Shown: piece by piece, positions 7,735 through 15,116 of the stretch
How positions within the stretch are numbered: position 1 is the stretch's first letter
Layout: each line of letters begins with the position of its first letter
Origin: JBCCEV01 sp039030125
Lineage (GTDB): Bacteria; Pseudomonadota; Gammaproteobacteria; Ga0077536
Reading direction: 5' to 3'
Assembly: GCA_039030125.1 (NCBI GenBank)
Contig: JBCCEV010000008.1
Coordinates: 1 to 44,874 of the forward strand
DNA: 44,874 nt
Notes under the pieces: model-generated
Seen by the model: only the letters and a program-made list of their open reading frames with translations
What the model was told of the DNA's origin: nothing
The model's database searches: none
Position numbers and translations under genes: made by a program

Positions 7735-8757
7735 CTATCCCCCGGACATAATGCCATTGCGGACTTTATCTATACGGCTTTGATTGCCTTTGCCATACAT
7801 GACTGTTTCAGAGCCCGTCTCGTTCTTGGTCTCGGCCTTTTCAATCAGTACCTCCGAGCCAGGTTGCTCGGGAAGCATCGTCTCAATCTCATTGAGGGTT
7901 TCATCGGAAATATTCGGAGCACCGCTTGCCTGGTTGATGACGATCTCTACACGACGGTTAAGTGCTCGGTTGGCTGCTGTATCGTTGGGCACCAAAGGAT
8001 CGGACTCGCCGTGGCCCTCGACGACGAATCGCTCCGGCACTAATTCATCGTTTTCAAGCAATGCGTGAACGACGGACACCGCCCGCGCCGACGACAGATC
8101 CCAATTTGAACGGTATGTCTTGGTCTTAATAGGAATGTTATCGGTGTGCCCCGCGACGGCGATTTCACCCTCGATCCCGGCCAGCGCGCCGCTCAGCCGT
8201 CCAACGACCGGCCCGAAACCCTTGTCAAAGCGAGCCGTGCCGGATGGAAACGAACCTTTTTCCTGGATCCGGATCACCACCCGCGCGCCATCCGTCTCGA
8301 TTTCAATCATTCCTTTCTCAACTTCCTCTTTGAGGGCTTCCATTAGTTCCTGGGCTTTCTCCTCGGCTTCTTGCTCTGCTTGCTCTTGCAAATCGCCCTC
8401 GGCCTTCTGACCATCCTCTGAATCGACCAATGCATCGGTGAACTCAAGGGTTTGTTTGTCTTCATCGGTCGTTTTTTGTCGGATTTCATTGACGACCGTG
8501 GGATCGGGTTTACCAGAGCTAAATTCTTGGGCAATGATGCTCGTACCCTTGGGCACTTCAATCGCTTTGATATCGCGCTGAACACCAAATGCTAACTTCA
8601 GAGAACCAGCCACGGCCTTGTATTTCATGACGTCCAATTCGGCGAAAGATAGAAGGAGCACGAAAAAACACATGAGCAGGGACATCAAGTCCGCAAACGT
8701 CATGATCCAGCCGGCACCACCCTCCTCTTCTTTTTTTGGCGGCGGATTGTTATCCAT
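7735..8757 (-). CDS. pomB: Flagellar motor stator protein PomB/MotB-type
   Basis: This is the peptidoglycan-anchored stator subunit of the flagellar motor, 340 residues. The single membrane helix near the N-terminus contains the ion-binding aspartate (Asp23 in MTFADLMSLLMCFFVLLLS). That helix resembles sodium-type PomB (FADLMSLLMCFFVLL) more than proton-type MotB. A long charged, Glu-rich periplasmic linker (about 90-150) leads to an OmpA-like peptidoglycan-binding domain (AGHTDNIPIKT, NWDLSSARA, GESDPLVPNDTAANRALN). A C-terminal tail of about 60 residues follows. It lies 15 bases after pomA and 17 before the PilZ gene. The sodium assignment is inference from similarity. Confidence 0.9.
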   Translation of the reverse strand: MDNNPPPKKEEEGGAGWIMTFADLMSLLMCFFVLLLSFAELDVMKYKAVAGSLKLAFGVQRDIKAIEVPKGTSIIAQEFSSGKPDPTVVNEIRQKTTDEDKQTLEFTDALVDSEDGQKAEGDLQEQAEQEAEEKAQELMEALKEEVEKGMIEIETDGARVVIRIQEKGSFPSGTARFDKGFGPVVGRLSGALAGIEGEIAVAGHTDNIPIKTKTYRSNWDLSSARAVSVVHALLENDELVPERFVVEGHGESDPLVPNDTAANRALNRRVEIVINQASGAPNISDETLNEIETMLPEQPGSEVLIEKAETKNETGSETVMYGKGNQSRIDKVRNGIMSGG

Positions 8758-8772
8758 CGAGGGTCTTCCGGA

Positions 8773-9534
8773 TCAGCCTTCTTCGGCAGACTTACGTTTT
8801 GAAGTTGGTAAGTAAGTCTGCAGCAGTTCTTCGATTACACGCGGATTACGGCCTTCCTGTATGCCCAACAAACTGTCGATAATCATGGACTTGATCATCC
8901 GTTCCTCGTTTGAGCGCAGCGCCAATTTATCAGCGATCGGAATCGCGAAAATATTCGCGATCATCGCGCCATAAAGCGTTGTGAGGAGAGCCACGGCCAT
9001 TGACGGGCCAATCGCGGCGGGATCGCTCATGTTGGCCAGCATCTGGACCAAGCCAATCAAGGTTCCGATCATTCCCATCGCAGGCGCGGCATCGCCGATT
9101 GATTTAAAAATTTTCTGTCCGGTATCGTGCCGGTCAATGGCGGCATTAAGCTCTGAATACAATGTTTGTTTCACCACCTCTGGTTCATGGCCATCGACCA
9201 TCATTTGGATGCCCTTGGCCAAAAAGTCGTTCGAGGTTTCTTTGCCCTCAAGCGCTAGCAAGCCGCCTTTACGGGCCTCATTGGCCATTTCGATAGCTTG
9301 CTCAATCAAATCCTCAGGCTTGTCTAACTTGAACAAAAAGGCCCGCATCGCGACTTTGAAGGCGCCCAGGAATTGCCCGAGCGTGAACTTCATCATCACA
9401 GCGCCAATAGTGCCGCCAACCACCACCATGATTGATGGCGTATTGATAAATAATCCCAGTTCGCCGCCAGATAAGATCGACGCAAGGACGATCCCGATCG
9501 CACCAAGAAGACCGAGTAATGTCGCCAGATCCAA
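8773..9534 (-). CDS. pomA: Flagellar motor stator protein PomA/MotA-type
   Basis: PomA is the four-helix membrane subunit of the stator that converts ion flow into torque. The protein starting DLATLLGLLGAIGIVLASI resembles sodium-type PomA, and with the TTG start at 9534 it has 253 residues, the usual PomA length. There is no in-frame ATG or GTG that gives this start; GGGAG lies about 10 bases upstream of the TTG. Features include helices at about 5-25, 30-50, 150-172 and 183-205, the conserved GDAAPAMGMIGTLIGLVQML segment of helix 3, and the cytoplasmic loop between helices 2 and 3. First gene of pomA-pomB-PilZ; a sigma-28 promoter lies 78 bases upstream. Confidence 0.92.
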   Translation of the reverse strand: MDLATLLGLLGAIGIVLASILSGGELGLFINTPSIMVVVGGTIGAVMMKFTLGQFLGAFKVAMRAFLFKLDKPEDLIEQAIEMANEARKGGLLALEGKETSNDFLAKGIQMMVDGHEPEVVKQTLYSELNAAIDRHDTGQKIFKSIGDAAPAMGMIGTLIGLVQMLANMSDPAAIGPSMAVALLTTLYGAMIANIFAIPIADKLALRSNEERMIKSMIIDSLLGIQEGRNPRVIEELLQTYLPTSKRKSAEEG

Positions 9535-9611
9535 GGATAGTGCTCCCGTATATCGATGGTCTAAATTGGCCGCCCACAATGCAGTTGGGGCGCGCGTTCT
9601 AATTCACCAAG

Positions 9612-9638
9612 GTATCGGAAGCTAGGGCGGGAACTTTA
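9612..9638 (-). promoter_or_regulatory. Sigma-28 (FliA) promoter of the pomA-pomB-PilZ operon
   Basis: Read on the minus strand the site is TAAAGTTC, then 11 bases, then TCCGATAC. The flagellar sigma-28 consensus is TAAAGTTT-N11-GCCGATAA, so 13 of 16 positions match with exact spacing. Transcription would start near 9605 and leave a leader of about 70 bases before the pomA TTG. The site lies in the 146-base gap between pomA and the end of tusA, and stator genes are typical late flagellar genes. This supports the motility assignment. Confidence 0.75.
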
Positions 9639-9680
9639 GGTTCCCAGGGCGCGAGTTTGACTTGGGGAACGCCGGTTTTC

Positions 9681-9911
9681 TTAACGTTTTTCGATATGAA
9701 AATGAAATGAATCGTCAACGACCGTTGATTCAATCAATAGATGCCCAGTTTGCTGACAAAAAGCCTCGAAATCCCCCACCGAACCTGGATCGGTTGCGAT
9801 GACGTGGATGGTCTGCCCCGCGCTCATCGAAGCCAATTCCTTTTTGGTCTTGAGGATGGGTAACGGGCAATTCAGGCCCTTGGTATCGAGCTCTTTGTCG
9901 GCCGTGACCAT
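9681..9911 (-). CDS. tusA: TusA-family sulfur-carrier protein
   Basis: This is a 76-residue sulfur-relay protein. TusA accepts persulfide sulfur from a cysteine desulfurase on a single cysteine and hands it on, for tRNA 2-thiouridine synthesis or other sulfur transfers. The active cysteine is Cys15 in the family motif GLNCPLPILKTKKEL (CPxP). The rest follows the small two-layer TusA fold (GQTIHVIATDPGSVGDFEAF, then a C-terminal strand). The ATG at 9911 is divergent from cysG. The family includes several sub-functions, so 'TusA-family' is safer than a strict TusA assignment. No other sulfur-relay gene is in the window. A perfect inverted repeat GGGAAC/GTTCCC lies at 9629-9645 downstream, without a U-run. 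Confidence 0.85.
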   Translation of the reverse strand: MVTADKELDTKGLNCPLPILKTKKELASMSAGQTIHVIATDPGSVGDFEAFCQQTGHLLIESTVVDDSFHFHIEKR

Positions 9912-9968
9912 GACTTGATTTCGTTTGGATATACTCCCGACATCTTAGCTAAAAATACCCGCTGCCTG

Positions 9969-11360
9969 TTGGACTACTTACCCATATTTCTTGACCTGCG
10001 AACCACCCGGGTCGTCGTGATCGGCGGCGGGGAAACGGCGTTGCGAAAGATCCGCCTGTTGAGCAAATGTGGTGCGCAGATAACGTGCGTAGCGCCGCAA
10101 GTCGAGGACTCCATCAGGCGGTTGGACAACGTTGAGATCCGCGACGAGGAATATAACCGTGACGCGTTGGCGGGAGCACGCCTCGTGGTTGCCGCCACCG
10201 ATGATCAGGATACGAACTCAAGCGTTGCCCGCGACGCGCGTCAACAAGGTCTGCTGGTGAACGTGGTAGACGCTCCACAATTGTGCGATTTCATCATGCC
10301 CTCGATTCTCGATCGCAGCCCCGTGGTCGTAGCAATTTCGAGCGGCGGCGAAGCACCCGTGTTAGCCCGCGTCCTGCGCGCTAAGCTGGAGACGCTAATC
10401 CCGCAAGCTTATGGTGAACTGGCAGCCTTCCTTGGTGCTTATCGCGATAGGATTAAGGCGACCATTACCGACTTTGGGGCGCGGCGACGATTCTGGGAGC
10501 AGGCCGTCGAAGGCAGCATTGGCGAGCTGATTTTCGCAGGTGATCATGAAGCTGCCGCGAAAGAGCTCGACCGGCACCTTAGCGATCCGGGTAGCGGCGC
10601 CCAAATCGGCGATGTCGCGCTGGTGGGCACGGGACCCGGCGATCCAGATCTCCTGACTTTTCGTGCATTACGACTCATGCAGCGCGCCGACCTCGTCATC
10701 TACGACCGCTTGGTCCCCGATTCCATCACCGATCTCTGCCGCCGCGATGCGCGGCGAATCTATGCAGGTAAAGCTCGCAGCGAACACACGCTCAAACAAT
10801 CTGAAATCAACGCGTTGATGATTGCCGAAGCGCGCAAGGGCAATCGCGTGGTTCGCCTCAAAGGCGGTGATCCCTTTGTATTTGGGCGCGGTGGCGAGGA
10901 GATCGAGGGCTTGGCGGGTTCGCAGATCCCCTTCCAAGTGGTCCCGGGGATCACGGCTGCAATGGGTTCGGCCGCGTATGCCGGGATCCCATTAACGCAT
11001 CGAGATTTTGCTGATTCAGTGCTGTTTATCACCGGCCACTCAAGCAGCGACGGTCTCGCCATCGATCAGCGTCTATTGACTGCTGAGCGGCAAACCATCG
11101 CCATTTACATGGGGCTCGATACGCTTTCGCGTTTGTGCGCTACGCTCATTGAAAATGGAATTTCCCCCGAGCGACCGAGCGCAATCATCAGCGCCGGGAC
11201 CACAGACAAGCAACGGGTACTCGAATCTACCGTGGCAGAACTCTGCGATCCCCAAGCGAGTGCTCACATGAGTTCGCCAGCAATGATTATCATTGGGGAG
11301 GTGGTCAGCCTGCGGAAAAAGCTCCGTTGGTTCGAAGATACGATTCCAGGCACCCGGTGA
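9969..11360 (+). CDS. cysG: Siroheme synthase (trifunctional CysG)
   Basis: CysG converts uroporphyrinogen III to siroheme, the cofactor of sulfite and nitrite reductases, through methyltransferase, dehydrogenase and ferrochelatase activities. The N-terminal half is a dehydrogenase/chelatase module: a NAD-binding loop VVVIGGGETALRKIRLL, then ATDDQDTN, VVDAPQLCDFIMPSI, and the conserved serine region ISSGGEAPVLARVLR. The C-terminal half, from about residue 215, is the SAM-dependent uroporphyrinogen methyltransferase (LVGTGPGDPDLLTFRALR, YDRLV, RLKGGDPFVFGRGGEE, VPGITAAMG, GIPLTHRDFA). No ATG fits. The TTG at 9969 gives (M)DYLPIFLDLR, matching the family start, and 463 residues against about 457 in E. 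coli. Another TTG at 9915 is possible but less likely. Confidence 0.94.
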   Translation: MDYLPIFLDLRTTRVVVIGGGETALRKIRLLSKCGAQITCVAPQVEDSIRRLDNVEIRDEEYNRDALAGARLVVAATDDQDTNSSVARDARQQGLLVNVVDAPQLCDFIMPSILDRSPVVVAISSGGEAPVLARVLRAKLETLIPQAYGELAAFLGAYRDRIKATITDFGARRRFWEQAVEGSIGELIFAGDHEAAAKELDRHLSDPGSGAQIGDVALVGTGPGDPDLLTFRALRLMQRADLVIYDRLVPDSITDLCRRDARRIYAGKARSEHTLKQSEINALMIAEARKGNRVVRLKGGDPFVFGRGGEEIEGLAGSQIPFQVVPGITAAMGSAAYAGIPLTHRDFADSVLFITGHSSSDGLAIDQRLLTAERQTIAIYMGLDTLSRLCATLIENGISPERPSAIISAGTTDKQRVLESTVAELCDPQASAHMSSPAMIIIGEVVSLRKKLRWFEDTIPGTR

Positions 11361-11435
11361 CCAGGCATTTTTGCGGGCCGATTTTTTAGTATGATAAACC
11401 CCTTCTGGGGGAGCCGTTTAGGCGAAGAGTACACC

Positions 11436-12128
11436 GTGAGAATAGCGTTACTGGAAGACGACGAGGACCAAGCCCTGCTGTTCAAAGAATGGCTGACTTC
11501 CGCGGGCCACACCTGCGAACACTACGACACCGGTAAAGTCTTCATTCGCTCGATAAAGCACGATAGCTTCGATGTGCTGGTCCTTGACTGGATGGTTCCC
11601 GATATGGATGGTTTCGAGGTGCTGCGCTGGGTCAGACAAAATGTCGAGTGGCCCGTGCCGATTGTTTTCGTGACCGCCAAAGACGAAGAAGAAGATATCG
11701 TTCGCGCGCTTGAGGAAGGCGCTGACGATTACATGGTCAAGCCAGCGAAACAGCGTGAAATGGTAGCTCGCGTCGCGGCGGTTGCGCGACGGCTACAAAC
11801 AGTCGACGAAGCAGAACGTGTGCTCGATTACAATCCGTTCAAAATCGACCTGAATAATCACGCCATAGAGCGCGACGGCGACCGCATCGAGGTTACCCAA
11901 AAAGAATACGAGTTGATCGTGTTTCTCTTTAGAAATCTGGGTAAGGTCCTGTCGAGAGCGCATATTTTGGAAAGTGTGTGGGGCCGCAACCCCGATATCA
12001 ATACGCGTACGGTCGATACCCACGTGAGCAGGATCCGCACGAAATTAGCACTTGCGAAAGATAGCGGTTGGAAACTGACTTCAATCTATCAGCACGGCTA
12101 TCGCCTGGAACGCAGCCTTTCCACCTAA
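11436..12128 (+). CDS. OmpR/PhoB-family response regulator (orphan)
   Basis: This is a 230-residue two-component response regulator. The receiver domain has the acidic pocket LLEDDED at residues 5-11, the phosphorylated Asp51 in VLVLDWMVPDMDGF, the conserved Thr in VFVTAKDEEED and the Lys in YMVKPAK. The C-terminal winged-helix DNA-binding domain contains VTQKEYELIVFLFRNLGKV, SRAHILESVWG, NTRTVDTHVSRIRTKL and YQHGYRLE. I chose the GTG at 11436 because it places IALLEDD at the usual distance; upstream codons (MINPFWGSRLGEEY) look non-coding and contain a small hairpin CCCC-TTCT-GGGG. A TATGAT at 11390-11395 could be its -10. No histidine kinase is adjacent, so its partner and regulon are unknown. 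Confidence 0.9.
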   Translation: MRIALLEDDEDQALLFKEWLTSAGHTCEHYDTGKVFIRSIKHDSFDVLVLDWMVPDMDGFEVLRWVRQNVEWPVPIVFVTAKDEEEDIVRALEEGADDYMVKPAKQREMVARVAAVARRLQTVDEAERVLDYNPFKIDLNNHAIERDGDRIEVTQKEYELIVFLFRNLGKVLSRAHILESVWGRNPDINTRTVDTHVSRIRTKLALAKDSGWKLTSIYQHGYRLERSLST

Positions 12129-12192
12129 GCTCGGGCGAATCGCGAACGAGATGTGACGCAGTTCCGTATTTTGACCGCACGCACTACGCGTT

Positions 12193-12208
12193 TGTGATCC
12201 TGATCACA
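12193..12208 (+). promoter_or_regulatory. Perfect CRP/Vfr-type palindrome
   Basis: TGTGATCCTGATCACA matches the CRP consensus TGTGA-N6-TCACA in every defined position. It lies between two converging genes (the response regulator and the ROK kinase), where no protein-coding promoter is expected. Its centre (12200.5) is 41.5 bases upstream of a start predicted at 12242 from the -10-like TAAACT at 12230-12235, which is the class II activator spacing. A second reading is TTGACC (12171-12176), 16 bases, TGTGAT: a promoter whose -10 the site would cover. The motif is seen; binding by a CRP homologue is inference. Confidence 0.6.
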
Positions 12209-12241
12209 GCGCCGTGGCAAAGCGCCACCTAAACTTCTCCC

Positions 12242-12336
12242 CAAGCTAGTCAGTAACTCCCTATGACAACTTGGCGAGCTCGGTGGTGGTCCTACCTCCC
12301 CCTCCCCCAATTCAGGGCGCCACCGAGCATTTTTTT
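12242..12336 (+). ncRNA. Candidate CRP-controlled small RNA with C-rich loop and intrinsic terminator
   Basis: This is a predicted transcript of about 95 nt in the 183-base gap between converging genes. Upstream is the palindrome at 12193-12208 with a -10-like TAAACT at class II distance. A 5' stem CCAAG (12241-12245) can pair with CTTGG (12270-12274). The 3' end is a 9-bp perfect stem, GCTCGGTGG (12278-12286) with CCACCGAGC (12320-12328), followed by seven T. The terminator loop holds an 18-base pyrimidine tract (12291-12308) with two CCTCC motifs, which could pair with Shine-Dalgarno sequences, as known for C-rich-loop sRNAs. There is no plausible ORF inside. The last 25 bases are antisense to the end of the ROK kinase gene. 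Expression is unproven; the terminator could alternatively just end the response-regulator mRNA. Confidence 0.45.
12278..12336 (+). terminator. Rho-independent terminator
   Basis: A 9-bp perfect inverted repeat, GCTCGGTGG / CCACCGAGC, is separated by 33 bases and followed after one base by seven T (12330-12336). It terminates plus-strand transcription, from the response regulator and/or the candidate small RNA. It lies partly inside the 3' end of the convergent ROK gene. On the minus strand there is no U-run, so it is one-directional. Confidence 0.7.
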
Positions 12337-13241
12337 CCCTCTGCAACCGTCCACAGATTCGCCGCACCCAATACTCCGCTGCTATCACCGTGACGAGCGC
12401 GCGCAATTCGCCCGCGATATCCGTCGCTGAACACATATCCATCGATAGCCTTAGGTACCCGGTCATAGAGGCTGTCAATATTCGACAGCCCACCGCCAAG
12501 AACGACGACCTCAGGATCAATAATGTTGATCACTGAGGCTAGGCCGCGCCCGAGTTGATCGACGTAGATTTCCAAGGCCGCTGTCGATATTGGGTCGCCG
12601 GCTTCGGCCTGCCTCACGATATGAGCCGGTTCGTGCGCCGAGGTACCGCCGAGATTTTGATAAGTCTGCCGCAGACCCGAACCGCTTAAAAACGTTTCGA
12701 TACAGCCGAGCTTCCCGCAGTAACAGACTCGATTATCGCGCTCGGCGTCACTCATCCATGGCAGGGGGTTGTGCCCCCATTCGCCTGCGTTATTCGACCA
12801 TCCGGTCAAGAGTTTCCCATCAAGCCAAATTCCGCCGCCAGTACCGGTGCCGATAATCACGCCGAATGCACTTCGGGCGCCCGTCGCCGCACCGTCGATC
12901 GCTTCGGAGACCACAAAGCAGTTCGCATCGTTTTCAAGTCTCACCGGCCGCTTTAGAACTCTTTTGAGATCGGCGCCAAGCGCCCGGTCGATCAGAACCA
13001 CGGTATTGGCATTACGAACCAGCCCGCTACCGGGCGCTATCGAGCCAGGCATGGCCAGCCCCACTACGCAGCGGCTACCCACCTCGGCCTCGAGTACACC
13101 GACGAGCTCCGCGATGGTGGTGATAATCGCAGAATAGCTATGCGCAGGCGTCGCCACACGCTTGCGGATCTGGACTATTCCTCGGGAATCAATTACGACA
13201 CCCTCGGTTTTAGTGCCTCCAAGGTCTATTCCAATTCGCAT
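12312..13241 (-). CDS. ROK-family sugar kinase (fructokinase/N-acetylhexosamine kinase type)
   Basis: This 309-residue ATP-dependent sugar kinase of the ROK family has no DNA-binding N-terminus, so it is an enzyme and not a ROK repressor. It shows the phosphate loop IGIDLGGTKTEGV at the start, the catalytic Asp region LENDANCF, the second phosphate motif GVIIGTGTGGGIW, and the ROK zinc site HNPLPW...CYCGKLGCIETFLSG. The ATG at 13241 is chosen over the upstream frame extension because the DLGGTK loop then starts at residue 6. Substrate cannot be set from sequence; E. coli Mak (fructose) and NagK are comparable in size. It is divergent from ispG (72 bases), and its 3' end overlaps the terminator of the opposite strand. 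Confidence 0.87.
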   Translation of the reverse strand: MRIGIDLGGTKTEGVVIDSRGIVQIRKRVATPAHSYSAIITTIAELVGVLEAEVGSRCVVGLAMPGSIAPGSGLVRNANTVVLIDRALGADLKRVLKRPVRLENDANCFVVSEAIDGAATGARSAFGVIIGTGTGGGIWLDGKLLTGWSNNAGEWGHNPLPWMSDAERDNRVCYCGKLGCIETFLSGSGLRQTYQNLGGTSAHEPAHIVRQAEAGDPISTAALEIYVDQLGRGLASVINIIDPEVVVLGGGLSNIDSLYDRVPKAIDGYVFSDGYRGRIARARHGDSSGVLGAANLWTVAEGKKCSVAP

Positions 13242-13256
13242 TTTTGGGTGGTCTCT

Positions 13257-13286
13257 TTGCTGCACCGTGCCACGACATTGTAGAAT
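13257..13286 (+). promoter_or_regulatory. Sigma-70 promoter candidate for ispG
   Basis: TTGCTG (13257-13262), an 18-base spacer ending in TG (extended -10), then TAGAAT (13281-13286). Transcription would begin near 13293, about 20 bases before the ispG ATG. It lies in the 72-base divergent gap with the ROK kinase. The -10 is strong and the -35 is partial. Confidence 0.45.
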
Positions 13287-13313
13287 TGGCGAAGCAAATA
13301 TTGGCGTTCCAGC

Positions 13314-14558
13314 ATGAACTCAGGAATCCTGCCTCGCCGCTCCAGCGTTGCAGCTAACGTCGGGGGCATTGAAATCGGTGGTGGCAACCCCATCGTCGTG
13401 CAGTCGATGACCAATACCGACACCGCGGACGTGACAGGAACCGTGCGCCAAATCCAAGCCCTGGCGACTGCCGGCTCCGAAATTGTGCGCATCACGGTGA
13501 ACACCGATGAGGCCGCCAGAGCCGTGCCCAAAATCCGCACCATGCTAGACGCGGTCGGTTGCAATGTACCTCTGGTCGGCGATTTTCATTATAACGGCCA
13601 CCAATTGCTTACCGAATATGACGATTGCGCGCAGGCCTTGGCCAAATACCGCATCAACCCAGGCAATGTGGGTTTTGGCCGCAAAAAGGACCAGCAATTT
13701 GCAACCATGATCGAGAAGGCTATCGAATACGACAAGGCCGTTCGCATTGGCGTCAATTGGGGCAGCATTGACCCCCAACTCGTCGCCAAAATGATGGACG
13801 ACAACGCAAAATCCGACTCGCCACTCGATGCCGCCGAAATTACCCGCGAGGCGCTGATTACCTCAGCAATTTCAAGCGCCGAGAAAGCCGTTGAACTTGG
13901 GCTTGGCAGGAATCGCATCGTTTTGTCCTGCAAAATGAGCGGCGTGCAGGACTTGATTGCTGTTTATTCCGAACTTGCACGGCGCTGCGAATATGCCTTG
14001 CATCTGGGTCTGACCGAAGCCGGTATGGGCTCCAAAGGCATTGTTGCGTCCTCGGCGGCGCTCGCCGTGCTTTTGCAACAAGGGATTGGCGACACCATCC
14101 GGATCTCTTTGACCCCCGAGCCCGGTGGCGATCGAGCGCGCGAGGTGGTCGTGGGACAGGAATTGTTGCAAACGATGGGTTTACGGTCATTTACGCCGCT
14201 GGTAACCGCTTGCCCTGGTTGCGGACGAACGACCAGTACCGTGTTCCAAGAACTCGCCCGCGATATTCAAAACTACGTCCGTGAGCAAATGCCCATTTGG
14301 CGGGAGCAATATCCCGGCGTCGAGGATATGAACCTCGCGGTCATGGGCTGTATTGTCAACGGGCCCGGCGAAAGTAAACACGCCAACATCGGAATATCCC
14401 TTCCCGGGACTGGCGAAACACCTGCCGCGCCAGTTTTTATCGACGGCAAAAAAACCGTCACCTTACGCGGCGCCAATATTGCTGATGAGTTCAAAATCAT
14501 CCTCAACGATTATGTTAAGGATCGCTACGGCCAAACTGCCGAGCTCGAAAGTGCCTAG
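13314..14558 (+). CDS. ispG: 4-hydroxy-3-methylbut-2-en-1-yl diphosphate synthase (GcpE)
   Basis: IspG is the penultimate enzyme of the non-mevalonate (MEP) isoprenoid pathway. It reduces the cyclic diphosphate MEcPP to HMBPP with a 4Fe-4S cluster. The 414-residue protein has the TIM-barrel part, with NPIVVQSMTNTDTADV near residue 25 and RINPGNVGFGRK around residue 118. The C-terminal cluster domain has its three cysteines in TACPGCGRTTS and MGCIVNGPGE. It is full length for the proteobacterial type and somewhat longer than E. coli (372), with an acceptable extension in the middle and the C-terminus. An unknown membrane protein gene and mpl follow on the same strand. Confidence 0.97.
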   Translation: MNSGILPRRSSVAANVGGIEIGGGNPIVVQSMTNTDTADVTGTVRQIQALATAGSEIVRITVNTDEAARAVPKIRTMLDAVGCNVPLVGDFHYNGHQLLTEYDDCAQALAKYRINPGNVGFGRKKDQQFATMIEKAIEYDKAVRIGVNWGSIDPQLVAKMMDDNAKSDSPLDAAEITREALITSAISSAEKAVELGLGRNRIVLSCKMSGVQDLIAVYSELARRCEYALHLGLTEAGMGSKGIVASSAALAVLLQQGIGDTIRISLTPEPGGDRAREVVVGQELLQTMGLRSFTPLVTACPGCGRTTSTVFQELARDIQNYVREQMPIWREQYPGVEDMNLAVMGCIVNGPGESKHANIGISLPGTGETPAAPVFIDGKKTVTLRGANIADEFKIILNDYVKDRYGQTAELESA

Positions 14559-14579
14559 AGCAACGACTTAGAGCTCTCG

Positions 14580-15116
14580 GTGATGTCGGGGATCATCGCG
14601 CCGCTCACCAAAGCCTTTTGGGAGGTCTGTATTTTCCGGCGCGGGCCCCAGGACATTCCCGCCTCGGGTGCTCTATTTGCGCTGAGCATGCTTTGTTACC
14701 TTGGCGCCACCACTGGTATTAACCTTAAGATCTTTCCGCCCGCTACCGCCATGCTGCTGGCGGGAACGGAGATCGGCACGCTAAGTCTGATCACCGCGCT
14801 CCTACTAAGCGTGTTGCGCTACCGGCCGCGAATCGTTCAAACCATAACCGCGATACTCGGCTGCGGCACGCTCATTTCATTACCTGTATTCGCATTATTC
14901 GCGCTCGGCTCACCGGTCGGCGGCGAACTCAAAGCGCCCGAGCTGCTCGCGCGGATCATGATATTTTTTTGGAATGTTCTTTTAATCGCCCACATCATGC
15001 GCCACGCACTCAGCACTAGATTCGCGACCGGTTTCGCTGTCGCCGTAATTTACGTGGTGATTATGGGTGCGACGATTTCGTGGATAGAGATTTTCGCGCG
15101 CCCGCCGAGCTTATGA
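14580..15116 (+). CDS. Unknown integral membrane protein between ispG and mpl
   Basis: I do not recognise a family with confidence. The product is about 177 residues and strongly hydrophobic, with helices at about 29-48, 55-82, 88-110, 125-143 and 150-172. The second helix is rich in Ala and Leu (TAMLLAGTEIGTLSLITALL). The topology recalls small Yip1-like five-helix membrane proteins, but that is only a shape comparison. It can start with the GTG at 14580 or the ATG at 14583. Its TGA stop (15114-15116) overlaps the ATG of mpl, implying translational coupling with the muropeptide ligase, and it sits 21 bases after ispG. A job linked to the cell wall or envelope is possible but unproven. Confidence 0.65.
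   Translation: MMSGIIAPLTKAFWEVCIFRRGPQDIPASGALFALSMLCYLGATTGINLKIFPPATAMLLAGTEIGTLSLITALLLSVLRYRPRIVQTITAILGCGTLISLPVFALFALGSPVGGELKAPELLARIMIFFWNVLLIAHIMRHALSTRFATGFAVAVIYVVIMGATISWIEIFARPPSL

Noticed and set aside
8981..9625. A 214-codon plus-strand frame antisense to pomA
   Set aside because: It is a low-complexity Ser/Pro/Ile shadow of the membrane helices of pomA.
9629..9645. Terminator after tusA
   Set aside because: The stem GGGAAC/GTTCCC is perfect, but no U-run follows on the minus strand and the stem sits within the sigma-28 promoter.
12193..12208. FNR site instead of CRP
   Set aside because: FNR sites need TTGAT-N4-ATCAA; this has GTGAT-N4-ATCAC and fits the CRP consensus perfectly, though a CRP/FNR-family relative cannot be excluded.
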